Shown here: in pieces, positions 8,056 through 16,746 of the stretch
How positions within the stretch are numbered: position 1 is the stretch's first letter
Layout of the letters: each line of letters starts with the position of its first letter
Assembly: GCF_025506275.1 (NCBI RefSeq)
Contig: NZ_QYCP01000095.1
Location: 62,001 to 126,000, forward strand
DNA: 64,000 bases
Reading direction: 5' to 3'
Source: Brevibacterium permense
Lineage (GTDB): Bacteria > Actinomycetota > Actinomycetes > Actinomycetales > Brevibacteriaceae
The notes under the pieces: model-generated
Database searches by the model: none
What the model saw: only the letters and a program-made list of their open reading frames with translations
What the model was told of the DNA's origin: nothing
Made by a program: the position numbers and the translations under genes

Positions 8056-9368
8056 GGGGTCTCCTTATCGGTGACCGAAGTGTCCGTGACCGAAGTGTCG
8101 GCACTCGGTTCGCTGTCGTCGGTCGAGCGTTCGCGGGGCGAAAGCGGCAGCACTGCTTCGACTTCGAAGCCTCCGTCGGCAGTGGCTCCGCTGCGGATCT
8201 CCCCACCGACCGAGGCTGCCCGTTCGCGCATGCCGATCAGTCCCTGCCGGCTGTGCTTCTCGTGCTTCGCGGCTTCGCCGGGACCGTCGCCGTGGTCGTT
8301 GGTGACGCTGATCCAGACGGCTGAGCTGCCACCGCGGATGCGGATGGCGATGGCGGAGTTGCGGGCGTGGCGGATCGCGTTGCTCAGGGCTTCTTGGATG
8401 ATGCGGTAGCCGGCGAGTCCGGTGCTGTCGCGCATGAGGTGGTCGATCGGGTCGCCGCTGCGTTCGACGGTGACCTGCACTCCGGCCTGTCGGGCCTTCT
8501 CGATGAGCGGGTCGATCTCGGAGAACTTCGGCTGCGGCGCCAGTTCGCCTCCGCCTTCATCGTTGCGCAGGACGCTGAGCAGTCCGCGCATCTCGGTCAG
8601 CGCTGTGCGGGCGGAGGTGGAGATGTCTTCGAACTCTTTGGCCACTTCTGAGTCGATCCCAGCATGGCGGAACGGTGCGCTGGAGGCCTGGATGTTGATG
8701 ATCGACATGCTGTGGGCGACGATGTCGTGGAGTTCCCTGGCGATGCGCGCCTTCTCCTCGATGGTCACCCGTTTGGAGTGCTCCTCCGCGGTGTTCTCCT
8801 TCTCCTGGACCAGTTGGGAGCGGATGAGCTGCCATTGCTGGATGATGACCGCGGCGAGGTAGACGCCGCCGGCGATGCAGGAGTAGACGAGGATGTTGAC
8901 GATGGCGCCGTCGGTGCGGGTGCCTGCGACGAGCAGATGAGTGATGAGCACCGCGACCGCCGAACCTGCGATGCTGCCGAGCAGTGCGGCCAGGGCCACT
9001 CCCCAGTGGGCGCGGAGGCCGATGATGAGGATGATGACGATCTGGGTGATCATCATCGGAACCATCCACGGCCACGGCACACCCGACACGAGCGGCCCCA
9101 GCAGCGGCAGCACAGTGCAGGCTGCGATCGACATGATCGTGCCGAAGAGCGGGCGCAGCATGGACAGCGGCATGGACCCGACATGGACGATGGTGATGAC
9201 GAAGGCCAATGCGACGGGGGCCTCATTGACCGAGACGGCGATCGACGATTCCACCGCGAGCATGACGATGGCAAGAACGATCACCGCGACCCAGGCCAGC
9301 GCCTCGGGGTTGAGTCGACGGTTCGGGGGCATGAACCTGTCGAAGACTTTCGTGACAATCACAGACAC
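8052..9368 (-). CDS. Sensor histidine kinase (NarL/DesK class)
   Basis: A 438-residue kinase with five or six membrane segments in the first 180 residues and no obvious extracellular domain, followed by a short coiled stretch and the HisKA_3 domain with phospho-acceptor H214 in ARELHDIVAHS. A GHKL ATPase domain follows (EALSNAIRHA, then SRQGLIGMRERAASVGG). The membrane-only sensor resembles DesK-type thermosensors. The tail carries a short TSVTD repeat encoded by duplicated DNA. The GTG at 9368 is preceded by GAAGGGAA. It overlaps the response-regulator gene by four bases, and the pair precedes a desaturase gene. Confidence 0.92.
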   Translation of the reverse strand: MSVIVTKVFDRFMPPNRRLNPEALAWVAVIVLAIVMLAVESSIAVSVNEAPVALAFVITIVHVGSMPLSMLRPLFGTIMSIAACTVLPLLGPLVSGVPWPWMVPMMITQIVIILIIGLRAHWGVALAALLGSIAGSAVAVLITHLLVAGTRTDGAIVNILVYSCIAGGVYLAAVIIQQWQLIRSQLVQEKENTAEEHSKRVTIEEKARIARELHDIVAHSMSIINIQASSAPFRHAGIDSEVAKEFEDISTSARTALTEMRGLLSVLRNDEGGGELAPQPKFSEIDPLIEKARQAGVQVTVERSGDPIDHLMRDSTGLAGYRIIQEALSNAIRHARNSAIAIRIRGGSSAVWISVTNDHGDGPGEAAKHEKHSRQGLIGMRERAASVGGEIRSGATADGGFEVEAVLPLSPRERSTDDSEPSADTSVTDTSVTDKETP

Positions 9369-9483
9369 CCGGTTCCCTTCTGTGATTCCGGCCGACCGTT
9401 GCGATCATAGCGCCTGTGCTGCTTCATCACCTGGGAACGGCACATAGTGGTCAGTTCCCGGCCCGGAACCGAGAACACCCCAT

Positions 9484-10857
9484 TCAGCTCCCGCGGATCC
9501 CGTCGGCCAGGTGCGCATGCCGAGTTCCCGCGAACTTCGCTCGGCTGCCCCAGGACAGCGCGAGGTAGAGCACGAAGGAGATGGCGAAGGACGGGATCGT
9601 CGCTCCGATCGGGCTCGGATAGGCGTAGGTGAGCACATAGGACGCCAACGCCCCGAGAACCCACACACCGACGGCCACCCAATTGACTCCGCGAGTGTAG
9701 GAGTACAGGCCGCCGGAGACCTTGAGGATGTCGGGTGAGTAGGCACCGCGTTTGATGATGTAGTAGTCGACGATGAGGATGGCGAAGACGGGGACGAAGA
9801 ACGCCCCGATCATCGTGAGGAAGTCGGTGTACTGGTCGAGCAGGGCCAGCCAGGTCGATCCGATGATCGAGATCGCGCCGAGGATGAGGGCCGTCGGCAG
9901 GAACTTCAGCTTCGTCTTGCTCTGTGCGCCGACGACGGAGTTGACCATTCCGTAGACGACCATCGTGTTCGTGGCCATGACCGAGAGGAAGATGACGATG
10001 GCCAGCGCCCACCCGAATTCCGCGGCCAGGGCCGTCGGGTCGAATTCGGCCGGGTCTCCCCCGTCGAGCAGGATGAAGCTGAACGCGGTGAGACCCAGCA
10101 GCATCGCCAGCACGGTCGAGGTCAGGTAGCCCAGACCCGATCCGACGATTCCGGCCTTCTGAGTCCCGGCCAAACGGTTGAGGTCGCCGGATAACACGGT
10201 CCAGGAGATGGCTGTGGAGATGACGATATCGAGTGCGAGGACCGGAGTGAACTCGAGCTCCGGCAGGCTCTCGATTCCTGCGTATTCGCCGGGTGAGTGT
10301 CCCGTGAACGCGATGACGAAGACATAGGCCATGACCAGCAGGATGAGAAGAGCGAACCAGGGTTCGGCCTTCTCGATCCCTTCGTGGCCGAGGATCGCCA
10401 GTCCGACGACGAGCGCCTGGCAGAGCACGGAGAAGAGGATCGGGTTGGAGAATCCCGTCGTCTGGGCGACGACGTAGTTGACGCTGATTCCCGCCAACAT
10501 GGCCTGCACCCAGCTCCAGCCCATGAGGATGATGACGTTGGCGGCGACCGGCAGGAAGCTGCCCTTGGCGCCGAATGCACCGCGGGTGATGGCCATGGTC
10601 GCCAGGCCCGTGCGGGTGCCGATGTTGCCGATGAGCGTGAGCACGAAGGTGCCGATGAGCGTGCCGACGATGATGACGATGACCGCTGTGGTGAAGTCGA
10701 CGCCTGGGACGAACAGGGTTCCGGTCAACAGGGTCGTGACGACGAGGTTCGCGGCCAGCCAGATCATGAACATCCGTCCCCCGCTCAGGGTTCCGCGGAT
10801 GACTCCGGAATCCTGGCCGGATTCCAATCGCTGTTCCAAACGGCGGTACCAGTTCAC
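9484..10857 (-). CDS. NCS1 family purine/cytosine-type permease
   Basis: A 457-residue transporter with about twelve membrane segments. Features of the NCS1 (cytosine/purine/allantoin/thiamine) family include the unwound helix-1 region (GVDFTTAV), the TRGAFGAKGS stretch after helix 2 and LMGWSWVQAM in helix 3, and the family topology throughout. It would import a nucleobase or related heterocycle by cation symport. The start overlaps the stop of the upstream SnoaL-like gene by four bases, so the two form an operon. No catabolic gene for purines or pyrimidines lies next to it, and the substrate cannot be named. Confidence 0.85.
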   Translation of the reverse strand: MNWYRRLEQRLESGQDSGVIRGTLSGGRMFMIWLAANLVVTTLLTGTLFVPGVDFTTAVIVIIVGTLIGTFVLTLIGNIGTRTGLATMAITRGAFGAKGSFLPVAANVIILMGWSWVQAMLAGISVNYVVAQTTGFSNPILFSVLCQALVVGLAILGHEGIEKAEPWFALLILLVMAYVFVIAFTGHSPGEYAGIESLPELEFTPVLALDIVISTAISWTVLSGDLNRLAGTQKAGIVGSGLGYLTSTVLAMLLGLTAFSFILLDGGDPAEFDPTALAAEFGWALAIVIFLSVMATNTMVVYGMVNSVVGAQSKTKLKFLPTALILGAISIIGSTWLALLDQYTDFLTMIGAFFVPVFAILIVDYYIIKRGAYSPDILKVSGGLYSYTRGVNWVAVGVWVLGALASYVLTYAYPSPIGATIPSFAISFVLYLALSWGSRAKFAGTRHAHLADGIRGS

Positions 10858-11330
10858 TGCGCGACCTCCTCGGCGCCGGGCTTGCTCTCGGCGGTCCCGG
10901 ACCCTGCCGACGAGCTGTCGGCAGGGTCCGGGACCGTGGAGAGGTGTTCGTGGATGGCGATGAGTTCACCGTCACCGAGGCGGCGGAAGACGATCGATTC
11001 GCGTTCGCGGTACGATTCCCGCCCGTGTGCGGTGTTCACGGTCGTATCGACGGTGTGGGAGAAGACGGCTCCGCCGGGGAAGGTCTGCACGAGCTGGTCC
11101 GATGAGGCGCAGGCGGCCACTGACCAACCGTCGGCCAACCACGAAGCCCACTCCCTTTCATATTCCGCACGAGTGTTCAGGCGTCGTGTTTCGGGGTGGA
11201 AGACGAAGGAGGCGTCCTCGGCGAATCGGGAGAAATACGACTGAGTATCCGTGGCGGCGAAAGCATCGACGATCGCCGAGGCGGCCGTGAGCACATCGAA
11301 TTCGCTGGGCTCCGGTGTGGATTCGTTCAT
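10854..11330 (-). CDS. SnoaL-like / NTF2-fold protein
   Basis: A 158-residue protein with the pattern of the SnoaL-like or ketosteroid-isomerase fold: an N-terminal helix (ASAIVDAFAATDTQSYFSRF), then FAEDASFVFH, a central EYEREWASWL segment and beta strands ending in AIHEHLS. Catalytic residues cannot be assigned. The last 25 residues are a Ser/Gly/Ala/Pro-rich tail, encoded over a perfect 19-bp hairpin. Overlap with the permease gene suggests that it acts on, or senses, the permease substrate. The ATG at 11330 is the only convincing start. Confidence 0.75.
   Translation of the reverse strand: MNESTPEPSEFDVLTAASAIVDAFAATDTQSYFSRFAEDASFVFHPETRRLNTRAEYEREWASWLADGWSVAACASSDQLVQTFPGGAVFSHTVDTTVNTAHGRESYRERESIVFRRLGDGELIAIHEHLSTVPDPADSSSAGSGTAESKPGAEEVAQ
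10893..10935. repeat. Perfect 19-bp hairpin inside the SnoaL-like gene
   Basis: Arms at 10893-10911 and 10917-10935 are exactly complementary around a five-base loop (GAGCT), and are almost pure G/C. The hairpin falls in the 3' end of the SnoaL-like coding sequence, just before the overlapping permease start, where it could act as an intra-operon attenuator or mRNA stabiliser. Confidence 0.7.
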
Positions 11331-11641
11331 GATCGACGGCGACCTTTCGCAGACTGAGAGAAGGAGGATGCCGCGCTGAGTCCAAACGACTCACGTGCGG
11401 CCCGATGAAGCTGAATGACACACTAACGAGTCTGTGATCGTCCGCACTATCCGCGATGGACGAATTCTGCCCTCAGTTATACGAAGCGGCGAATCGGCGA
11501 CTGAGTCCTTCCGCTGAGCGTCGCTGTGAGTTCATATGCCGAATGGACCCGATCGCACCGGGTGATATGCATTAATTTGAATCGCATGCCCTTGTGCCGC
11601 CGGACAATCTCCGGCTGACGTTCGAAGGAGAAGCTGAACCC
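11331..11641. other. Intergenic region between divergent transporter operons
   Basis: No supportable gene in 311 bases. It holds the promoters for the SnoaL-like/NCS1 pair (leftward) and for the MatC-like permease (rightward). The AT-richer stretch around 11567-11582 is a likely rightward promoter core, and GAAGGAGA at 11624-11631 is the ribosome-binding site for the ATG at 11642. Confidence 0.5.
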
Positions 11642-12907
11642 ATGAGTGCAGAACTGATCTGCGTGATCGTCCTCGGTCTGATGTTCGTCATCGGAACCTG
11701 GCGGGACATTAATATGGGCCTGCTCGGCTTCATCGCGGCCGCCGGCGTCGGCGGCCTCGTCCTGCACCAGGCACCCGAAGAGTTCCTCGCAGGATTTCCC
11801 GTCGACCTCTTCCTCACGCTCGTCGGCCTGACCTACCTCTTCGGCTTCGCCCAGAACAACGGCGCGATCGAATTGATCGTCCGCTGGTGCGTGAGGCTCG
11901 TCGGCGGGCGCATCGGACTCATGCCCTGGATCTTCTTCGCACTGACAGCTGTCCTCATCTCGCTCGGGGCGCTCTTCGCCGTGGCCATCATCGCGCCGCT
12001 GGCACTGTCGTTCGCGCGGCGTCATAGGATCAATCAGTTCATGGTCGGTCTGCTCGTCGTCCACGGTGCCCTGGCCGGCGCGTTCTCGCCCATCAGCGTC
12101 TACGGCATCTTCATCAACGACTATCTGACGAAGAACGGCCTCACCCCTGCGCCGCTGACCTTGTTCCTCGCCCCGTTCATCTTCAATACCGTGTTCGCGG
12201 TCGTTGTCTGGTTCGTCCTCCGTCGCCGGCCAGGACTGCGCGCGGAGGCAGATGGGGCTCACCCCGACCCCGAGCCCGAGTCAGACCGCGGAACGACCAT
12301 CCGTCTCACACGCTCTCAGATCCCGACCCTGATCGGGCTCATCGCGATGGCGCTGTCGGTGATCATCTTCAGCTGGGATGTGGGCCTGGTGACCATCACG
12401 ATCTCGGTAGTGCTCGCCGCCTTCGACCCTGCCGCCGGCAAGGCCGCGATGTCGAAGGTCTCTTGGTCGATCGTCATCCTCATCTGCGGAGTGCTCACCT
12501 ACATCGCCGTGCTGCAGGAGGCCGGAACCGTCGAATGGGTCTCGGCCGGCATCTCAGCGATCGGTGTACCCCTGGTGGCAGCGCTGCTGCTGTTCTACAT
12601 GTCCGGCCTGATCTCTGCGCTGGCGTCGTCCTTGGCGATCATCGGTGTCGTCATCGCCCTGGCGGTGCCGTTCCTCGAGTCGGGCGACGTGCATGTCGGA
12701 GGGTTCGTCGCGGCGCTGGCGATCGCCGCGACCATCGTCGACATCAGTCCGTTCTCGACCAACGGCGCGATGCTCCTGGCCAATGTCCATCCGAACATCC
12801 GCGACCGCTACTACAGACAGATGATCGGCTACGCCGGCCTCATGTGCCTCATCGGGCCAGGACTCGCCTGGGTGGTCGCCGCGGTGCCGACCGTGATAAG
12901 CGGCTGA
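11642..12907 (+). CDS. MatC/SLC13-like dicarboxylate permease
   Basis: A 421-residue membrane protein with eleven or so hydrophobic segments. The N-terminal region (FVIGTWRDINMGLLGFIAA) matches the start of dicarboxylate carriers of the MatC type, and SPISVYGIFIND and DISPFSTNGAMLLAN are the paired SPxS/N-like re-entrant motifs of the ion-transporter superfamily. Probable substrates are malonate, succinate or other dicarboxylates. The ATG at 11642 follows GAAGGAGA; the frame continues upstream to 11594 without a site. It is convergent with an acetyl-CoA hydrolase/CoA-transferase, and both may serve organic-acid use. Confidence 0.8.
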   Translation: MSAELICVIVLGLMFVIGTWRDINMGLLGFIAAAGVGGLVLHQAPEEFLAGFPVDLFLTLVGLTYLFGFAQNNGAIELIVRWCVRLVGGRIGLMPWIFFALTAVLISLGALFAVAIIAPLALSFARRHRINQFMVGLLVVHGALAGAFSPISVYGIFINDYLTKNGLTPAPLTLFLAPFIFNTVFAVVVWFVLRRRPGLRAEADGAHPDPEPESDRGTTIRLTRSQIPTLIGLIAMALSVIIFSWDVGLVTITISVVLAAFDPAAGKAAMSKVSWSIVILICGVLTYIAVLQEAGTVEWVSAGISAIGVPLVAALLLFYMSGLISALASSLAIIGVVIALAVPFLESGDVHVGGFVAALAIAATIVDISPFSTNGAMLLANVHPNIRDRYYRQMIGYAGLMCLIGPGLAWVVAAVPTVISG

Positions 12908-12911
12908 ACCG

Positions 12912-12929
12912 GCGGGGCCGAGGCCCCGC
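12912..12929. terminator. Bidirectional terminator-like stem
   Basis: GCGGGGCC and GGCCCCGC arms around two bases lie in the 28-base gap between the convergent permease and CoA-transferase stops. No T-run is present. Confidence 0.5.
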
Positions 12930-12935
12930 TGCCGC

Positions 12936-14441
12936 TCACATGTGCCCGGTCGTGAGGAACTTCTCGTGCCAGGACAGGGCCTCGGCGAGGAGGTGCGGGG
13001 TATGCTGACCGGTCGGGTTCGCCGCGATCGCACGCTCGAGGTAGTCGGTGAGGCGGTCCCGGAAGTCCGGGTGGGCGCAGTTGTCGATGATCTTCCGTGC
13101 TCTAGCCACCGGCGGCAGTCCGCGCAGATCGGCCAGGCCCCGTTCGGTGACCAAGATCTGAGTGTCGTGTTCGGTGTGGTCGATATGGCTGGCGAACGGC
13201 ACGATCGCAGAGATCGCTCCCGCTTTGGCCTGCGAGTTCGACACGAAGAAGTTGAGGTAGGCGTTGCGGGCGAAGTCACCGGAGCCGCCGATGCCGTTGA
13301 TGATCGACGAACCGGTCACATGCGTGGAGTTGACGTTGCCGTAGATATCGGCCTCGACCATTCCGTTGATCGCGATGATGCCGAGTCGGCGGATGGCTTC
13401 TGGGTGGTTCGACATCTCCTGGGTGCGCAGCAGGATCCTGCCCTTGTACGACTCGATCCGGTCGTTGAAGTCCGCTGCCCGTTCGGCCGAGAGCGAGAAC
13501 GCCGTCGCCGACACCGAGGTGAGCTTTCCGCTGTCGATGAGATCGAGCATTCCGTCCTGGATGACTTCCGTATAGGCGGTCAGTCCCGCGAACTCGCTGT
13601 CGGCGAGATTGCCCATCACCGCATTGGCGACATTGCCGACGCCTGACTGCAGCGGCAGCAGCTCCGGCGGCAGCCGATCTGCGGCGATCTCATGGCGGAG
13701 GGAGTCAACGAGGTGGCCGGCAATCTCCTTCGAGTCCTCGTCGGCAGGTTTGAACGGCAGGTTCCGGTCCGGAGCGTTCGTCTCCACCACGGCGACGACC
13801 TTCGCCGGGTCGACACGCAGATAGGGGTCACCGATGCGCTGCATCGGCTCGAGCAGCTGAATCGGCAGCCGCTCGGGCGGGCGACGGGTTCCGTAGTAGA
13901 CATCGTGGAAGCCTTCGTACCCGCGCGGATGCCAGTCGTTGACCTCGAGGATGACCTTGTCGGCCAGGTCGAGCCATGTCTTCGAGTTCCCGACAGAGCT
14001 GCCGGGAACGAGCAGACCGTTGGGCAGGATCGCCGCGACTTCAACCACGGCGACGTCGAGGTTGCCGTAGAAGCCGAACCATGCCTGCTGAGCCGAATGG
14101 CTGAGGTGGGTGTCGACATACGCGGTGTCACCCGAATTGATCGAGGCCCGCATCGCCGGATCGGATTGGAACGGCAGCCGTTTGCTCACCGCGTTCGCCT
14201 CGGCGAGCACCCCGTCGAGTTCCGGTGCCGTCGATGCTCCCGTCCACAGTTCGATGCGGAAGTCCTCACCCCGATCGTGGGCGGCCTGAGCGCGTGCGGC
14301 TACCGCCCCCGGCACTGCCTTCGGGTACCCGGAACCGGTGAAACCGCTCATGGCTACGCGTTGGCCATTGTCGATATGGCGGGCTGCTTGCTCAGCGGTG
14401 ACGGTCTTCGTGCTCAGTTCGGGGCAGGTGATTCTCGACAT
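12936..14441 (-). CDS. Acetyl-CoA hydrolase / succinyl-CoA:acetate CoA-transferase family
   Basis: A 501-residue enzyme of the Ach1/SCACT family, whose usual length is about 500. Landmarks are SGFTGSGYPKAVP near the N-terminus, QSGVGNVANAVM and AYTEVIQDGMLDLID, which contains the glutamate that forms the CoA thioester, and INGIGGSGDFARNAYLN with HIDHTEHDTQILVTE in the C-terminal half. It moves CoA between succinate, acetate or related acids in the cytoplasm. The ATG at 14441 (MSRITC) matches the family start; the frame runs on upstream to 14540 without support. It begins 10 bases after the remnant MFS gene, so it was probably the second gene of that operon. Confidence 0.88.
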   Translation of the reverse strand: MSRITCPELSTKTVTAEQAARHIDNGQRVAMSGFTGSGYPKAVPGAVAARAQAAHDRGEDFRIELWTGASTAPELDGVLAEANAVSKRLPFQSDPAMRASINSGDTAYVDTHLSHSAQQAWFGFYGNLDVAVVEVAAILPNGLLVPGSSVGNSKTWLDLADKVILEVNDWHPRGYEGFHDVYYGTRRPPERLPIQLLEPMQRIGDPYLRVDPAKVVAVVETNAPDRNLPFKPADEDSKEIAGHLVDSLRHEIAADRLPPELLPLQSGVGNVANAVMGNLADSEFAGLTAYTEVIQDGMLDLIDSGKLTSVSATAFSLSAERAADFNDRIESYKGRILLRTQEMSNHPEAIRRLGIIAINGMVEADIYGNVNSTHVTGSSIINGIGGSGDFARNAYLNFFVSNSQAKAGAISAIVPFASHIDHTEHDTQILVTERGLADLRGLPPVARARKIIDNCAHPDFRDRLTDYLERAIAANPTGQHTPHLLAEALSWHEKFLTTGHM

Positions 14442-14451
14442 GACTCGCAGT

Positions 14452-14769
14452 CTATCGGGCGGCCGGGTGCCCGGCCGAGGCGGTCCCGCTGTCATGTCCC
14501 GAGTTGTCATATCCGCTGTCGAACCATTGCGCTTCGACAACGTTGAGAGCTGGCTCCGGCACGGCGTCCGTTACCGCAACCGCAGCCTTCGACTGCCGAA
14601 TCACCGTCTGGGACATACTCGGAACCGGAATCGTGGCGATCGTTGCCAGCAGCAGGGCCAAGGTGAAGATCATCGCGCCCATGACCAGCGGCATACTCAG
14701 TGCAAACACCCCGACGACGACAGCCGGAGCACCGGCCCCGGCGTAGAAGGCGAGATAGAGTGCCGCGGA
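14452..14769 (-). pseudogene. C-terminal remnant of an MFS transporter
   Basis: About 105 codons on the minus strand encode the last two membrane segments of an MFS-type transporter (ALYLAFYAGAGAPAVVVG and PLVMGAMIFTLALLLATIA) and a hydrophilic tail. Everything upstream is missing: the frame continues only into the antisense of a LysR fragment. The stop is followed after 10 bases by the CoA-transferase start, which fits an original operon. The frame stays open across the junction, so a chimeric 232-codon reading frame exists, but its first half has no biological composition. Confidence 0.7.
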
Positions 14770-15285
14770 GATGCCGATATCGGCATCGTCGTCGCGCCTC
14801 CCGACATCCCCGCCGGCGGGGATGATCGGTTCAGCCACCATTTCCTCATCGACGACCCGCTCGACCTCTTGGTTCCCCTCGACCACCCGTTGGCGGACCG
14901 CGCATCGGTCACAATCGCCGACACCGTCGATGAGACCTGGATTCCGGGCAGGCCAGGCACGGTCTACCACCAGCTCGTCATGGCCAGCTGTGCGGCGGCT
15001 GGGTTCGCGCCCCGCATCGGGCATTTCGCCGATGACTTGAACACGGGAACCGCGCTCGTCCACGGCGGTTTCGGGGTATGTGTGGCGTCTAGGATGTCGC
15101 GCTCGCAGGATCTTCATCCGGTGCGCCGAATCCCCATCAGCGGTGACCATTTCCCGTCACGGCACATCACGGTCGTGACCCGGACCGGAGCGGATGCCCG
15201 TGAGACTGTGGCGTTCACTCTCAAGACGCTGTCGGTCGAGACAGAACGCCTGATGAGCCGCCTCGGTGCGGAGCTCCGGGACTGA
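14764..15285 (+). pseudogene. C-terminal remnant of a LysR-type regulator
   Basis: The plus strand encodes about 173 residues of a LysR substrate-binding domain: GDADIGIVVAPPDIPAG, then DPLDLLVPLDHPLADR, a central ASCAAAGFAPRIGHF segment and TGTALVHGGFGVCVASR. The DNA-binding half is absent; upstream codons come from the antisense of an MFS remnant. The fragment starts at an 18-bp palindrome. Together with the MFS remnant it marks a deletion between two divergent genes. It ends 2 bases before the convergent FGE gene. Confidence 0.75.
14770..14787. repeat. 18-bp perfect palindrome at the MFS/LysR junction
   Basis: GATGCCGAT followed directly by its reverse complement. It encodes DADIGI on both strands and sits exactly where the two gene remnants meet, so it is the probable recombination or deletion point. 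Confidence 0.7.
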
Positions 15286-15287
15286 GC

Positions 15288-16298
15288 TCAGTGTGCTTTT
15301 CGGACGACTCGGAATCCTATGTTCGACGCCGATGAGTCCGGAGTGTTCGAGGAGCGGGCGGCAACCCGGTAGCGATTGCAGTAGGAGTCGTGGCATAGGA
15401 ACGACCCTCCGCGCATGATCCGCGTGTCTCCGATGTCTGGGCCCTGGGGATCGGATTGCGGGGAATGCTGGTAGTAGTCACGGGCGAACCAGTCGGCGCA
15501 CCATTCCCATACATTGCCCACGGTGTTGAACAGGCCAAGCCCATTGGGCGCGAAGTGTCGGGCCGGCGCGGTGCCGATGAAGCCGTCGTCAAGGGTGTTC
15601 GTACGCGGGAACTCGCCCTGCCAGATATTGCAGTTCCATTCCCCGTCGAGCAGCAGCCGATTGCCCCACGGATAGCGGCGGCCCTTGGGGCCCCCGCGAG
15701 CGGCGAGCTCCCATTCGGCTTCGCTCGGCAGCCGTGTCCCGGACCACGCGCAATAGGCCTGAGCGTCGTCCCAGCTGATATGTACGACAGGATGGTCTCT
15801 TCGGTTGTCGATGGTCGATCCCGGACCTTCGGGAGCAGCCCAGTTCGCCCCGGAGACTTCGACCCACCAGGGCACGCCTGGAGCCTGACCGAGAATGTGA
15901 GCCTCTGCTCCCGGATTGGACTTCAAGAGCATGGCGAAGACCGCCGAGGTGCCCAAACGCTCCGCGGTGGTGACGAACCCCGTGTCAGCGACGAACCGGG
16001 CGAAATCATCATTCGTCACGCTTGTCGTCGCGATCTCGAATTCGGTGAGGTCCACGCGGTGACGTGGTCCCTCACCGTCGGTGGGATGCCCGTCGCCGAA
16101 GGGATCGCCCATGTCGAAGGCGCCGCCGGCGGTGACGAAGTCGAAGCTGAACTCGGGCTTCGACTCCGAATTCACGGCAGGATCAGCACCAAGGTGCAAA
16201 ACATGACTTTCCACCGCCTCGGCGCGGCTGGTCGCCGGGGCGCAGCACGAATGGCCGTTCTGCGCCCCGGCAGTACTCAGGTCTCCGGTCTCTGTCAC
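15288..16298 (-). CDS. Formylglycine-generating enzyme (SUMF1/FGE family)
   Basis: A 336-residue protein that would oxidise a cysteine of type I sulfatases (CxPxR motif) to formylglycine, using copper and oxygen. Diagnostic features are the FGE-sulfatase fold segments (FARFVADTGFVTTAE, VHISWDDAQAYCAWSG, LPSEAEWELAARGG, GNVWEWCADWF) and the active-site pair C302 and C307 in SFLCHDSYCNRYR, which separates true FGEs from other family members. A CCAP motif lies near the N-terminus. The GTG at 16298 has AGGGGG about nine bases upstream; a GTG at 16358 is possible. No sulfatase gene is visible in the window, so its substrate is encoded elsewhere. Confidence 0.88.
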   Translation of the reverse strand: MTETGDLSTAGAQNGHSCCAPATSRAEAVESHVLHLGADPAVNSESKPEFSFDFVTAGGAFDMGDPFGDGHPTDGEGPRHRVDLTEFEIATTSVTNDDFARFVADTGFVTTAERLGTSAVFAMLLKSNPGAEAHILGQAPGVPWWVEVSGANWAAPEGPGSTIDNRRDHPVVHISWDDAQAYCAWSGTRLPSEAEWELAARGGPKGRRYPWGNRLLLDGEWNCNIWQGEFPRTNTLDDGFIGTAPARHFAPNGLGLFNTVGNVWEWCADWFARDYYQHSPQSDPQGPDIGDTRIMRGGSFLCHDSYCNRYRVAARSSNTPDSSASNIGFRVVRKAH

Positions 16299-16401
16299 GC
16301 GTGGGCGCCCCCTATTCTCTCCGGGTCCGTCTCGATGCTGGGCGGACTCTGGGATCACCCTACGACTTCAGCCGGGGCTGGGGACAGTCCGGGAGTGCCG
16401 G

Positions 16402-16545
16402 TCAGGTGAAGAGACTGACTCCGCCCGGCCCCACGATGCAGCCGACGACGATGAGGACGAATCCCCACAGCAGCTGTTTGCGGAAGATCGCAAAGATGCC
16501 GGAGATGACGAGGATTGCTGCGATGTTCCAGAGGACGAAAGCCAT
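16402..16545 (-). CDS. GPGG-motif small membrane protein
   Basis: A 47-residue protein with two hydrophobic segments (about 4-20 and 26-40) and a GPGG sequence near the C-terminus. This is the pattern of the short GPGG-type membrane proteins found across actinomycetes, whose function is unknown. The ATG at 16545 has a strong GAGGAG site six bases upstream. It is a stand-alone gene on the same strand as, and upstream of, the FGE gene. Confidence 0.8.
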   Translation of the reverse strand: MAFVLWNIAAILVISGIFAIFRKQLLWGFVLIVVGCIVGPGGVSLFT

Positions 16546-16746
16546 TTGAGCTCCTCTATCCACGTGAGACACCTCGGTCGAGGATGGTTCGTCCTTGCAC
16601 GACATCTGCCGTCATTCGGGCTCATTCCGAACAACACGCCGTGCCGAACCCCATCATGATCGGGGCGTGCCCGCGCGATGTCTCCGCGGTGATTCGAGTC
16701 TGACTTCTCACGGTCTTACCGAAGGGACCTGTACTCGCCGTCACGA

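Noticed and set aside
14452..15150. A functional 232-residue MFS-like protein on the minus strand
   Set aside because: The first half is antisense to the LysR remnant; only the last 105 codons are transporter-like.
14338..15285. A complete LysR gene on the plus strand
   Set aside because: Only codons after about 14764 look like LysR. Upstream codons are the antisense of the CoA-transferase start and the MFS remnant, and no helix-turn-helix is present.
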